From assembly GCF_028275055.1 (NCBI RefSeq), contig NZ_JAQCNJ010000025.1, forward strand, positions 18,011 through 82,010: DNA of 64,000 nt, in the 5' to 3' direction. Source of the DNA: Haloplanus sp. (lineage in GTDB: Archaea > Halobacteriota > Halobacteria > Halobacteriales > Haloferacaceae). A model generated the notes under the pieces. That model ran no database searches. It was not told where the DNA came from and saw only the letters and a list, made by a program, of their open reading frames with translations. The number at the start of each line of letters is the position of its first letter. Position 1 is the first letter of the stretch. This document shows positions 17,989 to 28,385 of this stretch, piece after piece. Made by a program: the position numbers and the translations under genes.

Positions 17989-19257
17989 ATGGAAGTACGC
18001 GAAATCGAAGCGCTCGGGCCCGAAGAGCGCGCCGCGCTGTTCGGCCGCGACGCCGGCGTCGAGGAGGTCCGGAACGACGTCCGCAGGATCGTCGGTCGGG
18101 TTCGGGACGAGGGTGACGTGGCGGTACGGGAGTTCTGTCGCGAGTTCGACGGCGTCGAGGTCGGGAACATAGACGTGACCGACGCGGCCGAACGGGCCCA
18201 CGAACGCGTCGACGACGACCTGCTGGACGCGATCCGGGCGGCCGCGGACAACGTCCGCGAGTTCCACGAGAAACAACTGCCCGCGGACTGGCGTGAGGAC
18301 TTCGACGGGCGGGAACTCGGGCGACGATTTCGGCCGCTTGAACGGGTCGGCGTCTACGTCCCCGGCGGCGCGGCCGCCTACCCGTCGAGTGCGCTGATGG
18401 GGGTCGTCCCCGCGACGGTGGCTGGCGTCGGCCACGTCGCCGTCGCCACCCCACCCGCCGAGGAGATGAACGACGCGACACTCGCGGCTATCCACGAGGC
18501 GGGAGCGGACGTCGTCTACAGCATCGGGGGAGCACAGGGTGTCGCCGCACTGGCATACGGCACCGAAACCGTCGACGCCGTCCAGAAGATCGTCGGGCCG
18601 GGCAACCGGTGGGTGACCGCCGCCAAGGCCGAGGTGCGGGGTAATGTCGATATCGACTTTCTCGCCGGACCGAGCGAGGTGCTCGTCATCGCGGATGAGA
18701 CGGCGGATCCCGCGTTCGTCGCCGCGGAGCTGCTCGCACAGGCCGAACACGACCCCCACGCGTCGGTCGTCGCGGTGACCGCCGATCCGGCCCTCGCCGA
18801 CGCGGTGGCCGAGGCGGTCGACGACCAACTGCCGGACTGCGGGCGCCGCGAGACGGTCGAGGCCGCCCTCAACAACGATGCCAGCGGAGTTCTTCTCGCG
18901 CGGTCGATGTCCGAGGCGGTGCTGTTCGCCGAGGAGTACGCGGCCGAACACCTCTCGATCCAAGCCGAGGACGACGAGGCGGTACTCGATCGCATCGACA
19001 GCGCCGGAAGCGTCTTTCTCGGGCCGTACACACCGGTTGCGGCGGGGGACTACGCCTCCGGCACCAACCACGTCCTGCCGACTGGCGGCGGGGCGAGGCG
19101 CTTTGGCGGGCTGTCCGCCGAGACGTTTCTCCGGTCGACAACGGTCCAGCGTCTCGACAAAGAGGCCCTCACCGACCTCTCGGAGACGATCACGACCCTC
19201 GCGGGGGCGGAAGGACTCGACGCACACGCCGAGAGCGTTCGTCGGCGTTTCGAGTAG
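17989..19257 (+). CDS. hisD: Histidinol dehydrogenase
   Basis: RVGVYVPGGAAAYPSSALMGVVPATVAGVGHVAVATPP...GAQGVAALAYGTETVDAVQKIVGPGNRWVTAAKAEV...IDFLAGPSEVLVIADETADPAFVAAELLAQAEHDPHA...GTNHVLPTGGGARRFGGLS. Confidence 0.97.
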   Translation: MEVREIEALGPEERAALFGRDAGVEEVRNDVRRIVGRVRDEGDVAVREFCREFDGVEVGNIDVTDAAERAHERVDDDLLDAIRAAADNVREFHEKQLPADWREDFDGRELGRRFRPLERVGVYVPGGAAAYPSSALMGVVPATVAGVGHVAVATPPAEEMNDATLAAIHEAGADVVYSIGGAQGVAALAYGTETVDAVQKIVGPGNRWVTAAKAEVRGNVDIDFLAGPSEVLVIADETADPAFVAAELLAQAEHDPHASVVAVTADPALADAVAEAVDDQLPDCGRRETVEAALNNDASGVLLARSMSEAVLFAEEYAAEHLSIQAEDDEAVLDRIDSAGSVFLGPYTPVAAGDYASGTNHVLPTGGGARRFGGLSAETFLRSTTVQRLDKEALTDLSETITTLAGAEGLDAHAESVRRRFE

Positions 19258-19324
19258 CCGGCGTAACGACGAGTCGTTACATCCTCCCGTCAGGGTTAAC
19301 ACGCTTGACCCTGTAACCACGTTT

Positions 19325-19690
19325 ATGAGCACCGAAACCGTGGACGGGACGACCGACCGGGTCGTCGAAATCACCCCCGACGCGGCGGATCAAGCGTTGT
19401 CGCTGATGGACCGGGAGGGGATGGACTCGGACATCGGCGGACTGCGCCTGTTCGTCCAACAGGGTGGCTGTGCCGGACTCTCGTACGGAATGCGATTCGA
19501 CGACGAACCGGAAGACGATGATATGATAATCGAAGCACACGACCTCCGAGTGTTCGTCGACCCGGCCAGTGCCGACTACATCGGCGGATCGGTGCTTGAC
19601 TTCGAGTCGGGGTTACAGGCCGAGGGATTTCACGTTGAGAACCCGAACGTCGTCTCCGAGTGTGGCTGTGGCGAGTCCTTCCGGACCTGA
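19325..19690 (+). CDS. HesB/IscA-family iron-sulfur cluster assembly protein
   Basis: VVEITPDAADQALSLMDREGM...GLRLFVQQGGCAGLSYGMRFD...VDPASADYIGGSVLDFESGLQAEGFHVENPNVVSECGCGESF; three conserved Cys (C...CGC). Confidence 0.93.
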   Translation: MSTETVDGTTDRVVEITPDAADQALSLMDREGMDSDIGGLRLFVQQGGCAGLSYGMRFDDEPEDDDMIIEAHDLRVFVDPASADYIGGSVLDFESGLQAEGFHVENPNVVSECGCGESFRT

Positions 19691-19966
19691 CGTGTCGCCC
19701 GGGGAGTATACCACACCGGCCGACACAGTCGTCTACGTCCACCGCGATGTCGCGAGCGTGGCCCCGAGGCCGAGTTTTCTCACCGTATCGGAGTGACCGA
19801 TAGGGCCGCCGTAGCGGGTGCGGGACGTTCGACAACGCGGGTAACGCGACGGGTCACGTCAAATGCACTCCGTGGCACCCATCCGAATCCGGACCGCTGG
19901 GACGCGGCGCACGAGTAATGAGAGTGTGGTAACACTTATCATCCGACACCCCGTATATGACGATAC

Positions 19967-20299
19967 ATGGCCCCTGTTACCATGCCACCCATAGAGGAGG
20001 CACGAGACATCTTCCGGCGCCTTGGCTACTCGGTCAAGGACGACGGGGGCGAACTCCGTGCCGAGCGAAAATGGCGGACCGTCCACGTGACCGCACTCGA
20101 CGCCGATGAAGCGTCGTCGCCCCGAACACTCCGGGCCGACGGAGGGCGAGCGGAGTATCGGCTCCGATGTTTCGTCACGTGGATGACCGCTGCAGGGGAC
20201 CTGCGAGACCGTCTCAGCCGTCTCGATCCGGCGTACGAGTGGGCGGTCATCGGCGTCGAGGACGACGGCTACGAGGTTGTCGACAGCGTGGTCGCCTGA
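19967..20299 (+). CDS. Haloarchaeal conserved hypothetical protein (DUF7116-like)
   Basis: MAPVTMPPIEEARDIFRRLGYSVKDDGGELRAERKWRTVHVTALDADEAS...LRCFVTWMTAAGDLRDRLSRLDPAYEWAVIGVEDDGYEVV; an alternative start at 19982 is possible. Confidence 0.6.
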   Translation: MAPVTMPPIEEARDIFRRLGYSVKDDGGELRAERKWRTVHVTALDADEASSPRTLRADGGRAEYRLRCFVTWMTAAGDLRDRLSRLDPAYEWAVIGVEDDGYEVVDSVVA

Positions 20300-20386
20300 G
20301 CCCGCGACAGCGTGATCGCCCGAGAACAACGGTATTACCCACCGTTCCTCCACGAGTTCACCTACCGAGCGGTCCCGACGTAACGT

Positions 20387-20935
20387 ATGCTCGACGTGTT
20401 ACAGTCGTCGCTCGTCCGGGGTGTGTTCGCCGACTTCCTGAGTCGACTGGTCGACGCCGTGCCGACGCTTATCACGGGCGTTGTCTTTCTCGTGTCGGCG
20501 GCGCTCCTCGTCAAACTCGTTTTGGCCGTCCTGAAGACGGCGCTCGCCCGAGCGATGGCCGGGGAATCGCCCGTCTACCGCCGGTTTATATCGACAGTCG
20601 TCGCGGGCTCTCTCTGGTTCGGAGTCGGGCTTTCGACGCTTTCGGTGGTCGGTCTCGACGGCATTGCGACGTCGCTGGGGACCGCCGCCGGCTTTCTCGC
20701 CCTCGGTGTCTCATATGCGACCAGCGAGATGATTGCGGACGCGGTGGCCGGGGTGTATCTCCTGCGGGACCCCGATTTCGAGGCCGGCGACCGCATCCGC
20801 GTCGACAGCATGGAGGGTATCGTCGAATCGATCGAACTCCGGAAGACCCGGTTCAGCGTCAAGGGCGACACCGTCGTCCGCGGGAACGCCGACATCGAAG
20901 CCGGGTGGACGAAGGTCGGCACCGAGAAGGCGTGA
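20387..20935 (+). CDS. Mechanosensitive ion channel, MscS family
   Basis: TM helices then SLGTAAGFLALGVSYATSEMIADAVAGVYLLRDPDFEAGDRIRVDSMEGIVESIELRKTRFSVKGDTVVRGNADIEAGW, MscS beta-domain. Confidence 0.85.
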   Translation: MLDVLQSSLVRGVFADFLSRLVDAVPTLITGVVFLVSAALLVKLVLAVLKTALARAMAGESPVYRRFISTVVAGSLWFGVGLSTLSVVGLDGIATSLGTAAGFLALGVSYATSEMIADAVAGVYLLRDPDFEAGDRIRVDSMEGIVESIELRKTRFSVKGDTVVRGNADIEAGWTKVGTEKA

Positions 20936-20991
20936 GTCCTGTTTTCACGCCGTCCGGATAACTTATGCCCGGTGGCCACGGACATGATCGT

Positions 20992-21942
20992 ATGTTCGTT
21001 GGCCACGCCGCTCTGGCCTTTGCCCTCGTGGCCAGCGTCGCACTCGCCAGCGGGTGGGACGCCGACCGGGTGTTCGCCGTTGGCTTTCTCGCGGCCGGGT
21101 TTGCCACACTCCCCGACGTCGATATGGCGTACGCCGTCGTCGGTGTTGCGGGTGTCGTAGGCGGCGACAGCCTGACGCTTGCGAGTGCGTTCTGGTCGAC
21201 CGGGAACCTCGTCCATCGCGCCGTGACACATTCGCTCGTCCTAGCAGGGCCGGTTGCCCTGCTTGCCGCGCTCCGAACCGCCGCCGCCCATCGCGTTCGG
21301 TGGCTCTCGGTCCCGCTCGCGGTTCTCGTGGTCGGCGCCGTCGGCGCCGTCAGCGGGGCGCTCGGAACCATGGTGACGCTCCTGTTCGTTCTCGGTGCTG
21401 TCGCCCTCGGCGAGGTCGTCGCCCGTCACACGAGCCTCGGCATCCGGCACGTCTTCGTCGCCGGACTGGTCGGCCTCCTCTCCCACCCGTTCGGCGACCT
21501 CCTCACCGGAGAGCCGCCGGCCATGTTCTACCCGATCGATGTGACGCTCGTTGGGGAGCGCCTCGCCCTCTCGGCCGACCCGACCCTCCATCTCCTCGGC
21601 GCGTTCGGCGTCGAACTCGTGACGATTTGGGCGGCCGTGATCGTCGGCTGTGCCGTTGCCGGCCTTCGACCGACGACCGCAATCAGACCGCGGGCGACGC
21701 TCGGCGCGGGCTACGCGGCGAGCATCGTTCTCATCCCGGCCCCGACACTCGACCTCTCGTACCCGTTCGTGTTCACCGTGCTCTGTGTCGGTGCCCTCGG
21801 TCTCCGCCCACGGATCCGGTTCGAGAACGCCCGCCGACCGACGATCGAATCGCCAGGCTGGCTCCCAGCACTCGTCACCGGCCTGTCGGCCATCACGGTC
21901 GCGTGGCTCGCGTACGGCCTCGTCTACGTGGTCGTTGGCTGA
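20992..21942 (+). CDS. Membrane-bound metal-dependent hydrolase (YdjM/LexA-binding inner-membrane family)
   Basis: MFVGHAALAFALVASVALASGWDADRVFAVGFLAAGFATLPDVDMAYAVVG...VHRAVTHSLVLAGPVALLA...GLVGLLSHPFGDLLTGEPP. Confidence 0.8.
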   Translation: MFVGHAALAFALVASVALASGWDADRVFAVGFLAAGFATLPDVDMAYAVVGVAGVVGGDSLTLASAFWSTGNLVHRAVTHSLVLAGPVALLAALRTAAAHRVRWLSVPLAVLVVGAVGAVSGALGTMVTLLFVLGAVALGEVVARHTSLGIRHVFVAGLVGLLSHPFGDLLTGEPPAMFYPIDVTLVGERLALSADPTLHLLGAFGVELVTIWAAVIVGCAVAGLRPTTAIRPRATLGAGYAASIVLIPAPTLDLSYPFVFTVLCVGALGLRPRIRFENARRPTIESPGWLPALVTGLSAITVAWLAYGLVYVVVG

Positions 21943-21950
21943 AAGAGCGC

Positions 21951-22997
21951 TCAGTAGCCCCGGGAGATGAGGTACTCGGCGATGTCTTCGAGCATCGACC
22001 GGGCCTCGTTGTCCGGGAGCGCCTTGAGATCCGACTTACTCCGCTCGACGAGCGATCGGGCCTTCTCGCGGGCGTACTCGATGCTTCCGGCCTGTTCGAG
22101 CGTTCCGACCGCGGCCTCAACGGCTTCGTCGGTCAGCGACGTGGCGTCGTCGGCGTCGACGAGGCCGTCGACATCGACGCCCTGCTGGCGAGCGTGGAGC
22201 GTAATGAGCGTCTCTTTGTTTTCGACGAGGTCGGAGCCACGTTGCTTGCCGAGATGCTCCGACGGGACCGTCAGGTCGAGCACGTCGTCTTGGATCTGGA
22301 AGGCCGATCCCGAGTGGATGCCGTAGTCATAAAGCGCGTCCACCACGTCGTCGTCGGCGTCGAGCAGGATCGCTGGCGTCGCGGCGGCGTCGCCGTACAG
22401 CACCGCGGTCTTTGACTCGACCATCTCCAAATACTCCTCGGGAAGCACCGTTTTCCGGTGTTCGAACTCGACGTCGAGGGCCTGTCCCTCACAGATACGG
22501 GTGCAGGTGTTCGCGAGCATCCGCATCGCCTCAAGCCCGTTCGCGGGGGCGGCTCCCGTCTCGGCCATGATCTCGAAGGCGGTGGAGTAGAGCGTATCCC
22601 CCGCCAGAATGGCGGTATCGACATCGTATGCCTCGTGGACAGCGGGAACGCCCCGGCGGAGGGGGTCGTCGTCCATGATATCGTCGTGAATGAGCGTAAA
22701 GGACTGAATGATCTCGAGGCTTACAGCCCCGGCCATCACGTCCACCTTGACGCCGTCGGCGGTGGGAAACGCCCGGTAGTCGACGGAGAGCGGCGGCACG
22801 TCCGCGACAGCCTCGGCGGCCAAAAGCGAGACGGTCGGCCGGAGACGCTTGCCACCCGCCTTCAGCAGGTAGCGTGAGGCCTCGTACAGCCGTTCGGGTG
22901 CCGCGAGTGGGAGGTCCTCGTCGATTGCCGCGTTGACCTGCCCGCGACGCTCCCGAACCGCCGCGAGCACCCGCTCTTCCGTCGGATCGGTCGTCAT
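21951..22997 (-). CDS. idsA: Geranylgeranyl/farnesyl diphosphate synthase
   Basis: [20 protein letters not shown]...[41 protein letters not shown]...[44 protein letters not shown] Asp-rich motifs. Confidence 0.95.
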   Translation of the reverse strand: MTTDPTEERVLAAVRERRGQVNAAIDEDLPLAAPERLYEASRYLLKAGGKRLRPTVSLLAAEAVADVPPLSVDYRAFPTADGVKVDVMAGAVSLEIIQSFTLIHDDIMDDDPLRRGVPAVHEAYDVDTAILAGDTLYSTAFEIMAETGAAPANGLEAMRMLANTCTRICEGQALDVEFEHRKTVLPEEYLEMVESKTAVLYGDAAATPAILLDADDDVVDALYDYGIHSGSAFQIQDDVLDLTVPSEHLGKQRGSDLVENKETLITLHARQQGVDVDGLVDADDATSLTDEAVEAAVGTLEQAGSIEYAREKARSLVERSKSDLKALPDNEARSMLEDIAEYLISRGY

Positions 22998-24346
22998 TCC
23001 ACCAGTTGAATCATGTTGCCGTTGCGCGTGATATGCAGGTCACGACCCACGGCGTAGCCCTGTCCCTCCACTAGATCGACGTAGGGCGCGTACCCTTCGA
23101 GGCTTTGGTGGGCGGGAATGACGTGTTGTGGCTGCAACGCCTGCAGCATCTCGTAGTGGCCTTCCTCTCGGAGGTGGCCCGAGACGTGGATGTCGTCGTA
23201 GATGCGCGCGCCCTGCATACGGAGCAGGCGCTCGGACTGGTAGCGCTGTCCCTCGTTGGTCGGCTCCGGAATCACGCGGGCCGAGAACATCACCTTGTCG
23301 CCGTCCTCCAGTTCGTACGGCGTCTCGCCGCGGCCCATCCGCGTCAACATCGCGCGCGGTTCGCCCTGATGGCCCGTCACGATGGGCAGAAAGTTCTCCT
23401 TGCCCTCCTTCATGATCCGTTTGAACGTGCGGTCGACCGACTTGCGGTGGCCGTACATCCCGAGGTCATCGGGGAAATCCACGAAGTCGAGCCGTTCGGC
23501 GGTGCCCGAGTACTTCTCCATCGACCGGCCGAGCAGAACCGGCTGGCGGCCGATGTCCTTTGCGAACTCAACCAGACTGGAAACGCGGGCGATGTGTGAA
23601 CTGAACGTCGTGGCGACGATGCCGCCGTCGTAGTCCTCCACGGAGTACATCGTGTCACGGAGATGTTTGCGTGCGACGGACTCGCTGGGGGTTCGGCCCT
23701 TCCGACCCGCGTTGGTGCAGTCCTCGATGTAACAGAGAACACCCTCGCCCTCGCGACCGATCTCGCGAAACCGCTTCATATCGATCGGGTCGCCGATGAC
23801 CGGTGTGTGGTCCATCCGTTTGTCGAGGCCGTAGACGACCGACCCCTCGGGTGTGTGGAGCACCGGGTTGATGGCGTCGATGATCGAGTGGGTGACGTTG
23901 ACGAACTCGAGATCGACCCTGCCCGAGTCGCCGATAGACATCGTCTCGCCCGCGTCCATCTTGGTCAGATCGTTGTCGACGTTGAACTTGTTCTCGCCGT
24001 CGATCTGTTGTTTCACCAGTTCGATGGTAAACGGCGTCGCGACGATGGGGGCGTCGTAGCGGTGTGCCAGTTTGCTGATCGCGCCGATGTGGTCGAGGTG
24101 ACCGTGGGTCGGGACGATGGCCTGTACGTCGCCTTCGAGATCGCTCATCACCCGGTCGTCGGGGATGGCACCCATGTCGATCAGGTCGAGACTGTGCATC
24201 TGTTCGGTTTCGACGTTGTCGTGGATCAGCACCTGCGAGAGGTTCAGACCCATATCGAAGATAACGACATCGTCGCCGGCACGGACGGCAGTCATCTGCC
24301 GACCGACCGCTTCGTAACCGCCGATTGTTGCGATTTCTATTTCCAT
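22994..24346 (-). CDS. rnj: Archaeal ribonuclease J (beta-CASP)
   Basis: [27 protein letters not shown]...[37 protein letters not shown]...[42 protein letters not shown]...[29 protein letters not shown]. Confidence 0.94.
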   Translation of the reverse strand: MEIEIATIGGYEAVGRQMTAVRAGDDVVIFDMGLNLSQVLIHDNVETEQMHSLDLIDMGAIPDDRVMSDLEGDVQAIVPTHGHLDHIGAISKLAHRYDAPIVATPFTIELVKQQIDGENKFNVDNDLTKMDAGETMSIGDSGRVDLEFVNVTHSIIDAINPVLHTPEGSVVYGLDKRMDHTPVIGDPIDMKRFREIGREGEGVLCYIEDCTNAGRKGRTPSESVARKHLRDTMYSVEDYDGGIVATTFSSHIARVSSLVEFAKDIGRQPVLLGRSMEKYSGTAERLDFVDFPDDLGMYGHRKSVDRTFKRIMKEGKENFLPIVTGHQGEPRAMLTRMGRGETPYELEDGDKVMFSARVIPEPTNEGQRYQSERLLRMQGARIYDDIHVSGHLREEGHYEMLQALQPQHVIPAHQSLEGYAPYVDLVEGQGYAVGRDLHITRNGNMIQLVE

Positions 24347-24493
24347 GGTTTTCGGTTCCCGAGCATCGAAACGCCACTAACGTGGCACGCTGCTCATGCA
24401 AATCCCGTCTGGGGGTCACCGGCCCCGGCTGCTCACGGCACGTCGGTCGCGCCGGCGCCGGCGTCTCACGGCACGTCGGTCGTTGGTCCCCGC

Positions 24494-24516
24494 GTGCGAC
24501 ACACCGCGTGTCGCAC
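24494..24516. other. Perfect 9-bp inverted repeat (GTGCGACAC-accgc-GTGTCGCAC)
   Basis: Read directly: 24494-24502 and 24508-24516 are exact reverse complements with a 5-nt loop, in the intergenic region between the HAD gene and rnj. Confidence 0.8.
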
Positions 24517-24594
24517 TTACCCGCGGGCTACTGGTACGTCACCGTACGCCCCGGGGTAATAAAAAACTACGTGGGTCCGTCGCGCCGGCGACGG

Positions 24595-25260
24595 CTACAG
24601 ATCGTCGACGAACTCGAAGGCGACGCCGGCGCGGTCGGCGGTGGTCGCGTCACGTTCCGAGTCGCCGACAAACAGCGCCGAGGCGGGATCAACCCCGAGG
24701 CGGTCGAGGGTCGCGAGCAGGGGTTTCGGATCGGGTTTGTGCGTCGGCACCGAATCCCGGCCGACGACCGAACCGACGTGATCAAGAAGGCCGTGGCGGT
24801 CGAGTGCGCGTCTGCAGGCGGTCTCGGCGTTGAGCGAGCAGACGCCGACCGGGACGTCCCGTTTTGCGACCCGGTCGGCAAGGGGGAGCCGAACCGAGCG
24901 CTCGGCCCCGCGGCGCTCGTGGGCCGTGAGCACCGACTCCAGTTCCTCCGCAAGGCCGTGTTCCGGGGCTGTCTCGAACAACGACCAGAGGTCGGCGTCC
25001 GCGGCGTCGACACCCGCGTCGGCGAACACCGCCGTGGCGTCGCGGGCGGCGGCGTCCCAGTTGACCGTCAGCCGAACCAACGTCCCGTCGAGGTCGTACA
25101 CCACAGCCCCGTGGTCGGTACGAGAGGTCACGACCCGAAGGAGGAGCGCCCGGGCAATGTGGGCTTCGGTCGCGGTGGCGGGGCGTGAACACCCGCGTCG
25201 GCGTGGCCCAGTCACCGGTCGTTGGAGTCGGGTGGCCCGGCTGATCGGCCGCCGGTGCAA
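24595..25260 (-). CDS. HAD-superfamily hydrolase
   Basis: GAVVYDLDGTLVRLTVNWDAA...DRHGLLDHVGSVVGRDSVPTHKPDPKPLLATLDRLGVDPASALFVGDSERDATTADRAGV; true start is uncertain and probably internal (GTG near 25132). Confidence 0.85.
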   Translation of the reverse strand: MHRRPISRATRLQRPVTGPRRRGCSRPATATEAHIARALLLRVVTSRTDHGAVVYDLDGTLVRLTVNWDAAARDATAVFADAGVDAADADLWSLFETAPEHGLAEELESVLTAHERRGAERSVRLPLADRVAKRDVPVGVCSLNAETACRRALDRHGLLDHVGSVVGRDSVPTHKPDPKPLLATLDRLGVDPASALFVGDSERDATTADRAGVAFEFVDDL

Positions 25261-25306
25261 AGCCGGATCGACCGTGACAGCCAGTGGTATTTTACAACCG
25301 GCCGAT

Positions 25307-26542
25307 ATGGATGCGCCTATGGGACGAGCTCATATCGTCGTGGCTCTGACCGTCGCTCTGGCTCTCGCTTCGGTCGTCGGAGTCGCGGGAACCGCGGTTG
25401 CACAGTCGGGTGAGACGGTTACAGTCACTGTTGCCGTCCGCGATTCGGCGGGTAACCCGATCAGCGACGCCGATATTGACGCCGAGTGGGACGGCGGCTC
25501 GACAACGGCGACAACCGCCGGGAACGGAAAGGCGTTCATCGACGTTCCCGAGGGCACGGAGGTGTCGGTCGAGGTGGAACACCCGCGGTACGTTCGGACC
25601 AGTCCGTACACCATCGCCGACGCGTCCGAACGCGAAGTCGAGGTCGAGGTGTTCCGAAAGAGCTCGGTGCGTCTTGAGGTGAGCGACGACGACGGCCCCG
25701 TCGGGAACGCGGAGGTACTGATCGAACGGGGAGGACTCGAGATAACGACGGGTACGACCGACTCGGACGGTGTGTACGAGTCGGATATCATCCAAGCGGG
25801 TGACTACCGGGTCACCATCCGCAAGCCCGGCTACTACACCGAGCAGAAGTCGCTCGAAATCGACGGCAACGTCACGAACCGGGTCGCCCTGCGGGCCGGC
25901 TCCGTCTCGGTTGACGTCACCGTCATCGACCCGCATTTCGACTCGCCGCGGTCGGTCAACGACGCCCAGGTGAATCTCACCGGGTTCGCGACATCGCGGA
26001 CCGGGCCGGACGGACGAACCGTTCTCGGCACGCCGGTCAACGTCCGGACGACACTACAGGTCGACAAGGAGGGCTACCGGGGCAAGTCCCGTGACGTGCG
26101 GATCGGGGAGTCGGATACGAACGTCACGGTCGAGATATCCCGGGAGCCGTCGCTCACCATCGAAGCGACAAACGAGCGTATCGTCACCGGCGAGCGAGTG
26201 CCGGTTGTGGTGGCGAACGCGTACGGCGAACCCGCGCCGGGGGTGACCATCACCCTCGACGGTGACACCGTCGGGACGACCGATACGGAAGGCGAGTTCG
26301 CGGCCCGAATCAACGAGTCCGGCGGCCACACGCTCCGGGCCACCGACGGTGGCGTCCGCTCGAACGAGGTCAGCGTCGAGGCCATCGCGCCGCCGGGCAG
26401 CGACACGGCGACCCCCGCCTCACCGACGCCCGACGCCACCGCGACGGCGGCGACCGAGACGGAGGCGGTTACCCCCGGGTTCACGGCCGTAATCGCCGTG
26501 TTTGCGCTTCTCTCGGCCGCGTTCCTCCTCCGGCGGCGCTAG
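25307..26542 (+). CDS. Secreted/surface protein with carboxypeptidase-regulatory/Ig-like beta domains and PGF-CTERM-type C-terminus
   Basis: Signal peptide MGRAHIVVALTVALALASVVGVAGTAVAQ; repeats of VTVAVRDSAGNPISDADI..., VSDDDGPVGNAEVLIERGGLEITTGTTDSDGVYES...; C-term TETEAVTPGFTAVIAVFALLSAAFLLRRR (PGF + TM + basic tail). Confidence 0.85.
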   Translation: MDAPMGRAHIVVALTVALALASVVGVAGTAVAQSGETVTVTVAVRDSAGNPISDADIDAEWDGGSTTATTAGNGKAFIDVPEGTEVSVEVEHPRYVRTSPYTIADASEREVEVEVFRKSSVRLEVSDDDGPVGNAEVLIERGGLEITTGTTDSDGVYESDIIQAGDYRVTIRKPGYYTEQKSLEIDGNVTNRVALRAGSVSVDVTVIDPHFDSPRSVNDAQVNLTGFATSRTGPDGRTVLGTPVNVRTTLQVDKEGYRGKSRDVRIGESDTNVTVEISREPSLTIEATNERIVTGERVPVVVANAYGEPAPGVTITLDGDTVGTTDTEGEFAARINESGGHTLRATDGGVRSNEVSVEAIAPPGSDTATPASPTPDATATAATETEAVTPGFTAVIAVFALLSAAFLLRRR

Positions 26543-27747
26543 TCGCGTAGCGCGTCGACGACCGTCTCCGGGTCGGCGTCGAGGCCGCCACCCTGTGCGA
26601 ACGTCGGCCCGCCACCGCCGCAGCCGCCGAACCGGTCGGTCAACTCGTCGACGACGTCGTCCGCGTCGGTCCCGGCGTCGTCCGTCGTTGCGACGACCAC
26701 GTATGGGGTGTCCGTCTCCCCGACGACCGCGACCACGTCGGCGTCGGCGTCGTCGCCGTCGCCGACCCGGTCCTGAACGGCGTCGTCGACCTCGTTGGGG
26801 CCGAAGTCAGTGACGGTCCCGACACGCCGGCGGTCGCCGTTGGCCTCGACCGTTCGGAGCGTGGACAGACGCGCGTCGAGCACCTCGGATTTGTACGCCG
26901 CGCACTCGGCTTCGAGGGCGTCGCGGTCGGCCCGCAGGTCGGAAACGGCATCGGGCAGGTCGGCCGCGTTCGTCCCGAGGGCACGCGAGGCGTCGAGGGC
27001 GGCCCGGTGGAGCGTCGCCCGGCGCTCGATGGCCGTCGGGCCGACGGCGAACTCGACGCGCGTGAGGCCCTCGCCGGGGTTCGACCGGCGCAGCACCGAC
27101 ACGGGGCCGATCTCTCGGGTGTTCGAGACGTGTGTCCCGCCACAGGCCGCCACGTCCCAGCCGGCGACCTCGACGAGACGGACGGTGTCGGCGTTGTCCA
27201 TCACACCCTCCTCGGTTTTGGTGTTGAACGCGACGTCGTCGCGGGCGCGGGCCTCCTCAACCGGCACCCGCTCCCACGAGACGGGGCGGGAGTCCCACAC
27301 CGCCTGGTTGGTGAGGCGTTCGAGTGTCACCAAGGTGTCGTCGTCGATGTCGGTGGCGGTGGCGAAGTCGACCCGGACTTTCTCCTCGTCGATGCCGAAC
27401 CCGCCGTAGCCAGGATCCTCGAGGAGCCGCCGGCCCGCGCCGTAAAGGAGATGACTTGCGGTGTGTGCGCGGGTACAGTATGTACGGAAGTCGTCGTCAA
27501 CGACACCGAGAACCGTCTCGCCGGTGTCTGCGTCGGGAACCTCGGCGAGATGGTGGACAACGGCGTCGCCGTCGGCCTGCACGTCGGCCACGGGGACGCC
27601 GGCGAGGGTTCCGCGATCCGCGGGTTGGCCGCCGCTTTCGGCATAGAAATATGTCCGGTCGAGAACGACCGCCCGGCCGTCGTCGAGGCGGCTGATGGTC
27701 GCTTCGAACTCCCGTACCTCGGGGTCGTCGGGCGCACGCGTCTGCAT
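26539..27747 (-). CDS. Alanyl-tRNA editing protein (AlaX-like, with DHHA1-like C-terminus)
   Basis: FEATISRLDDGRAVVLDRTYFYAESGGQPADRGTL...RTYCTRAHTASHLLYGAGRRLLE...DVAACGGTHVSNTREIGPVSVLRRS...DRFGGCGGGGPTFAQGGGL; HxxxH and CxxxH metal sites. Confidence 0.92.
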   Translation of the reverse strand: MQTRAPDDPEVREFEATISRLDDGRAVVLDRTYFYAESGGQPADRGTLAGVPVADVQADGDAVVHHLAEVPDADTGETVLGVVDDDFRTYCTRAHTASHLLYGAGRRLLEDPGYGGFGIDEEKVRVDFATATDIDDDTLVTLERLTNQAVWDSRPVSWERVPVEEARARDDVAFNTKTEEGVMDNADTVRLVEVAGWDVAACGGTHVSNTREIGPVSVLRRSNPGEGLTRVEFAVGPTAIERRATLHRAALDASRALGTNAADLPDAVSDLRADRDALEAECAAYKSEVLDARLSTLRTVEANGDRRRVGTVTDFGPNEVDDAVQDRVGDGDDADADVVAVVGETDTPYVVVATTDDAGTDADDVVDELTDRFGGCGGGGPTFAQGGGLDADPETVVDALRD

Positions 27748-27784
27748 GGCCGGTGGTCGGACGCCCGAGCGATAAAACCGTTCC

Positions 27785-28336
27785 CTACTCGTCGACGAGG
27801 TCGATACCCAGTCGGTCCGCGACGGCGCGGACGACCGACCCGCCGACACCGGCGCGGGCCGCACGACCCTGTTCGAGGGCGAGAACGTCGTCCTCGTCGG
27901 CGTCGACCGCTGTTGCGAGTTCCGCGAGGGTGAGGCCCGCCTCCTGTCTGGCTGTCTCTACCCGGTCGCCGTACCCCGAGATGAGGTACGGAAGGCGGTC
28001 GTCCTCGTAGTTGGTCCCCTCCTCCTCCCAGTTTTTCGTGTCGCTCTTGGCGGCGTCGTGCATGCGGGCGGTGTTCTGGGCCGCGCGCTTTCGCCGGCTG
28101 GGTTCGTCGGCGTCGGTTCGTGACCCCGACGACCCGGACCCGGACCCGGAACCCGACCCCCGGCCACCGGCCCCGCCGTTGCCGCCGGAGTCGTCGTGAG
28201 GCGTGCAGTCCGAGCAGACGAGTAGGTTCGCGCCGGCGACGTTCGCCCGTTCGAGGTTCGACGTCTCGTAGCCACAGAGTTCGCAGGCGTCGCCGTCGCC
28301 GCCGCCCCGATCGGGGCCGGTCGAGTATTTCGTCAT
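27785..28336 (-). CDS. Multiprotein bridging factor type 1 (MBF1)-like zinc finger/HTH protein
   Basis: MTKYSTGPDRGGGDGDACELCGYETSNLERANVAGANLLVCSDCTPHDD + Gly/Ser linker + YGDRVETARQEAGLTLAELATAVDADEDDVLALEQG HTH_3. Confidence 0.88.
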   Translation of the reverse strand: MTKYSTGPDRGGGDGDACELCGYETSNLERANVAGANLLVCSDCTPHDDSGGNGGAGGRGSGSGSGSGSSGSRTDADEPSRRKRAAQNTARMHDAAKSDTKNWEEEGTNYEDDRLPYLISGYGDRVETARQEAGLTLAELATAVDADEDDVLALEQGRAARAGVGGSVVRAVADRLGIDLVDE

Positions 28337-28385
28337 ACAACGATGTACTCGGTCGTGGTATTTTAACTCCCGGTCCTGTGCGGGA

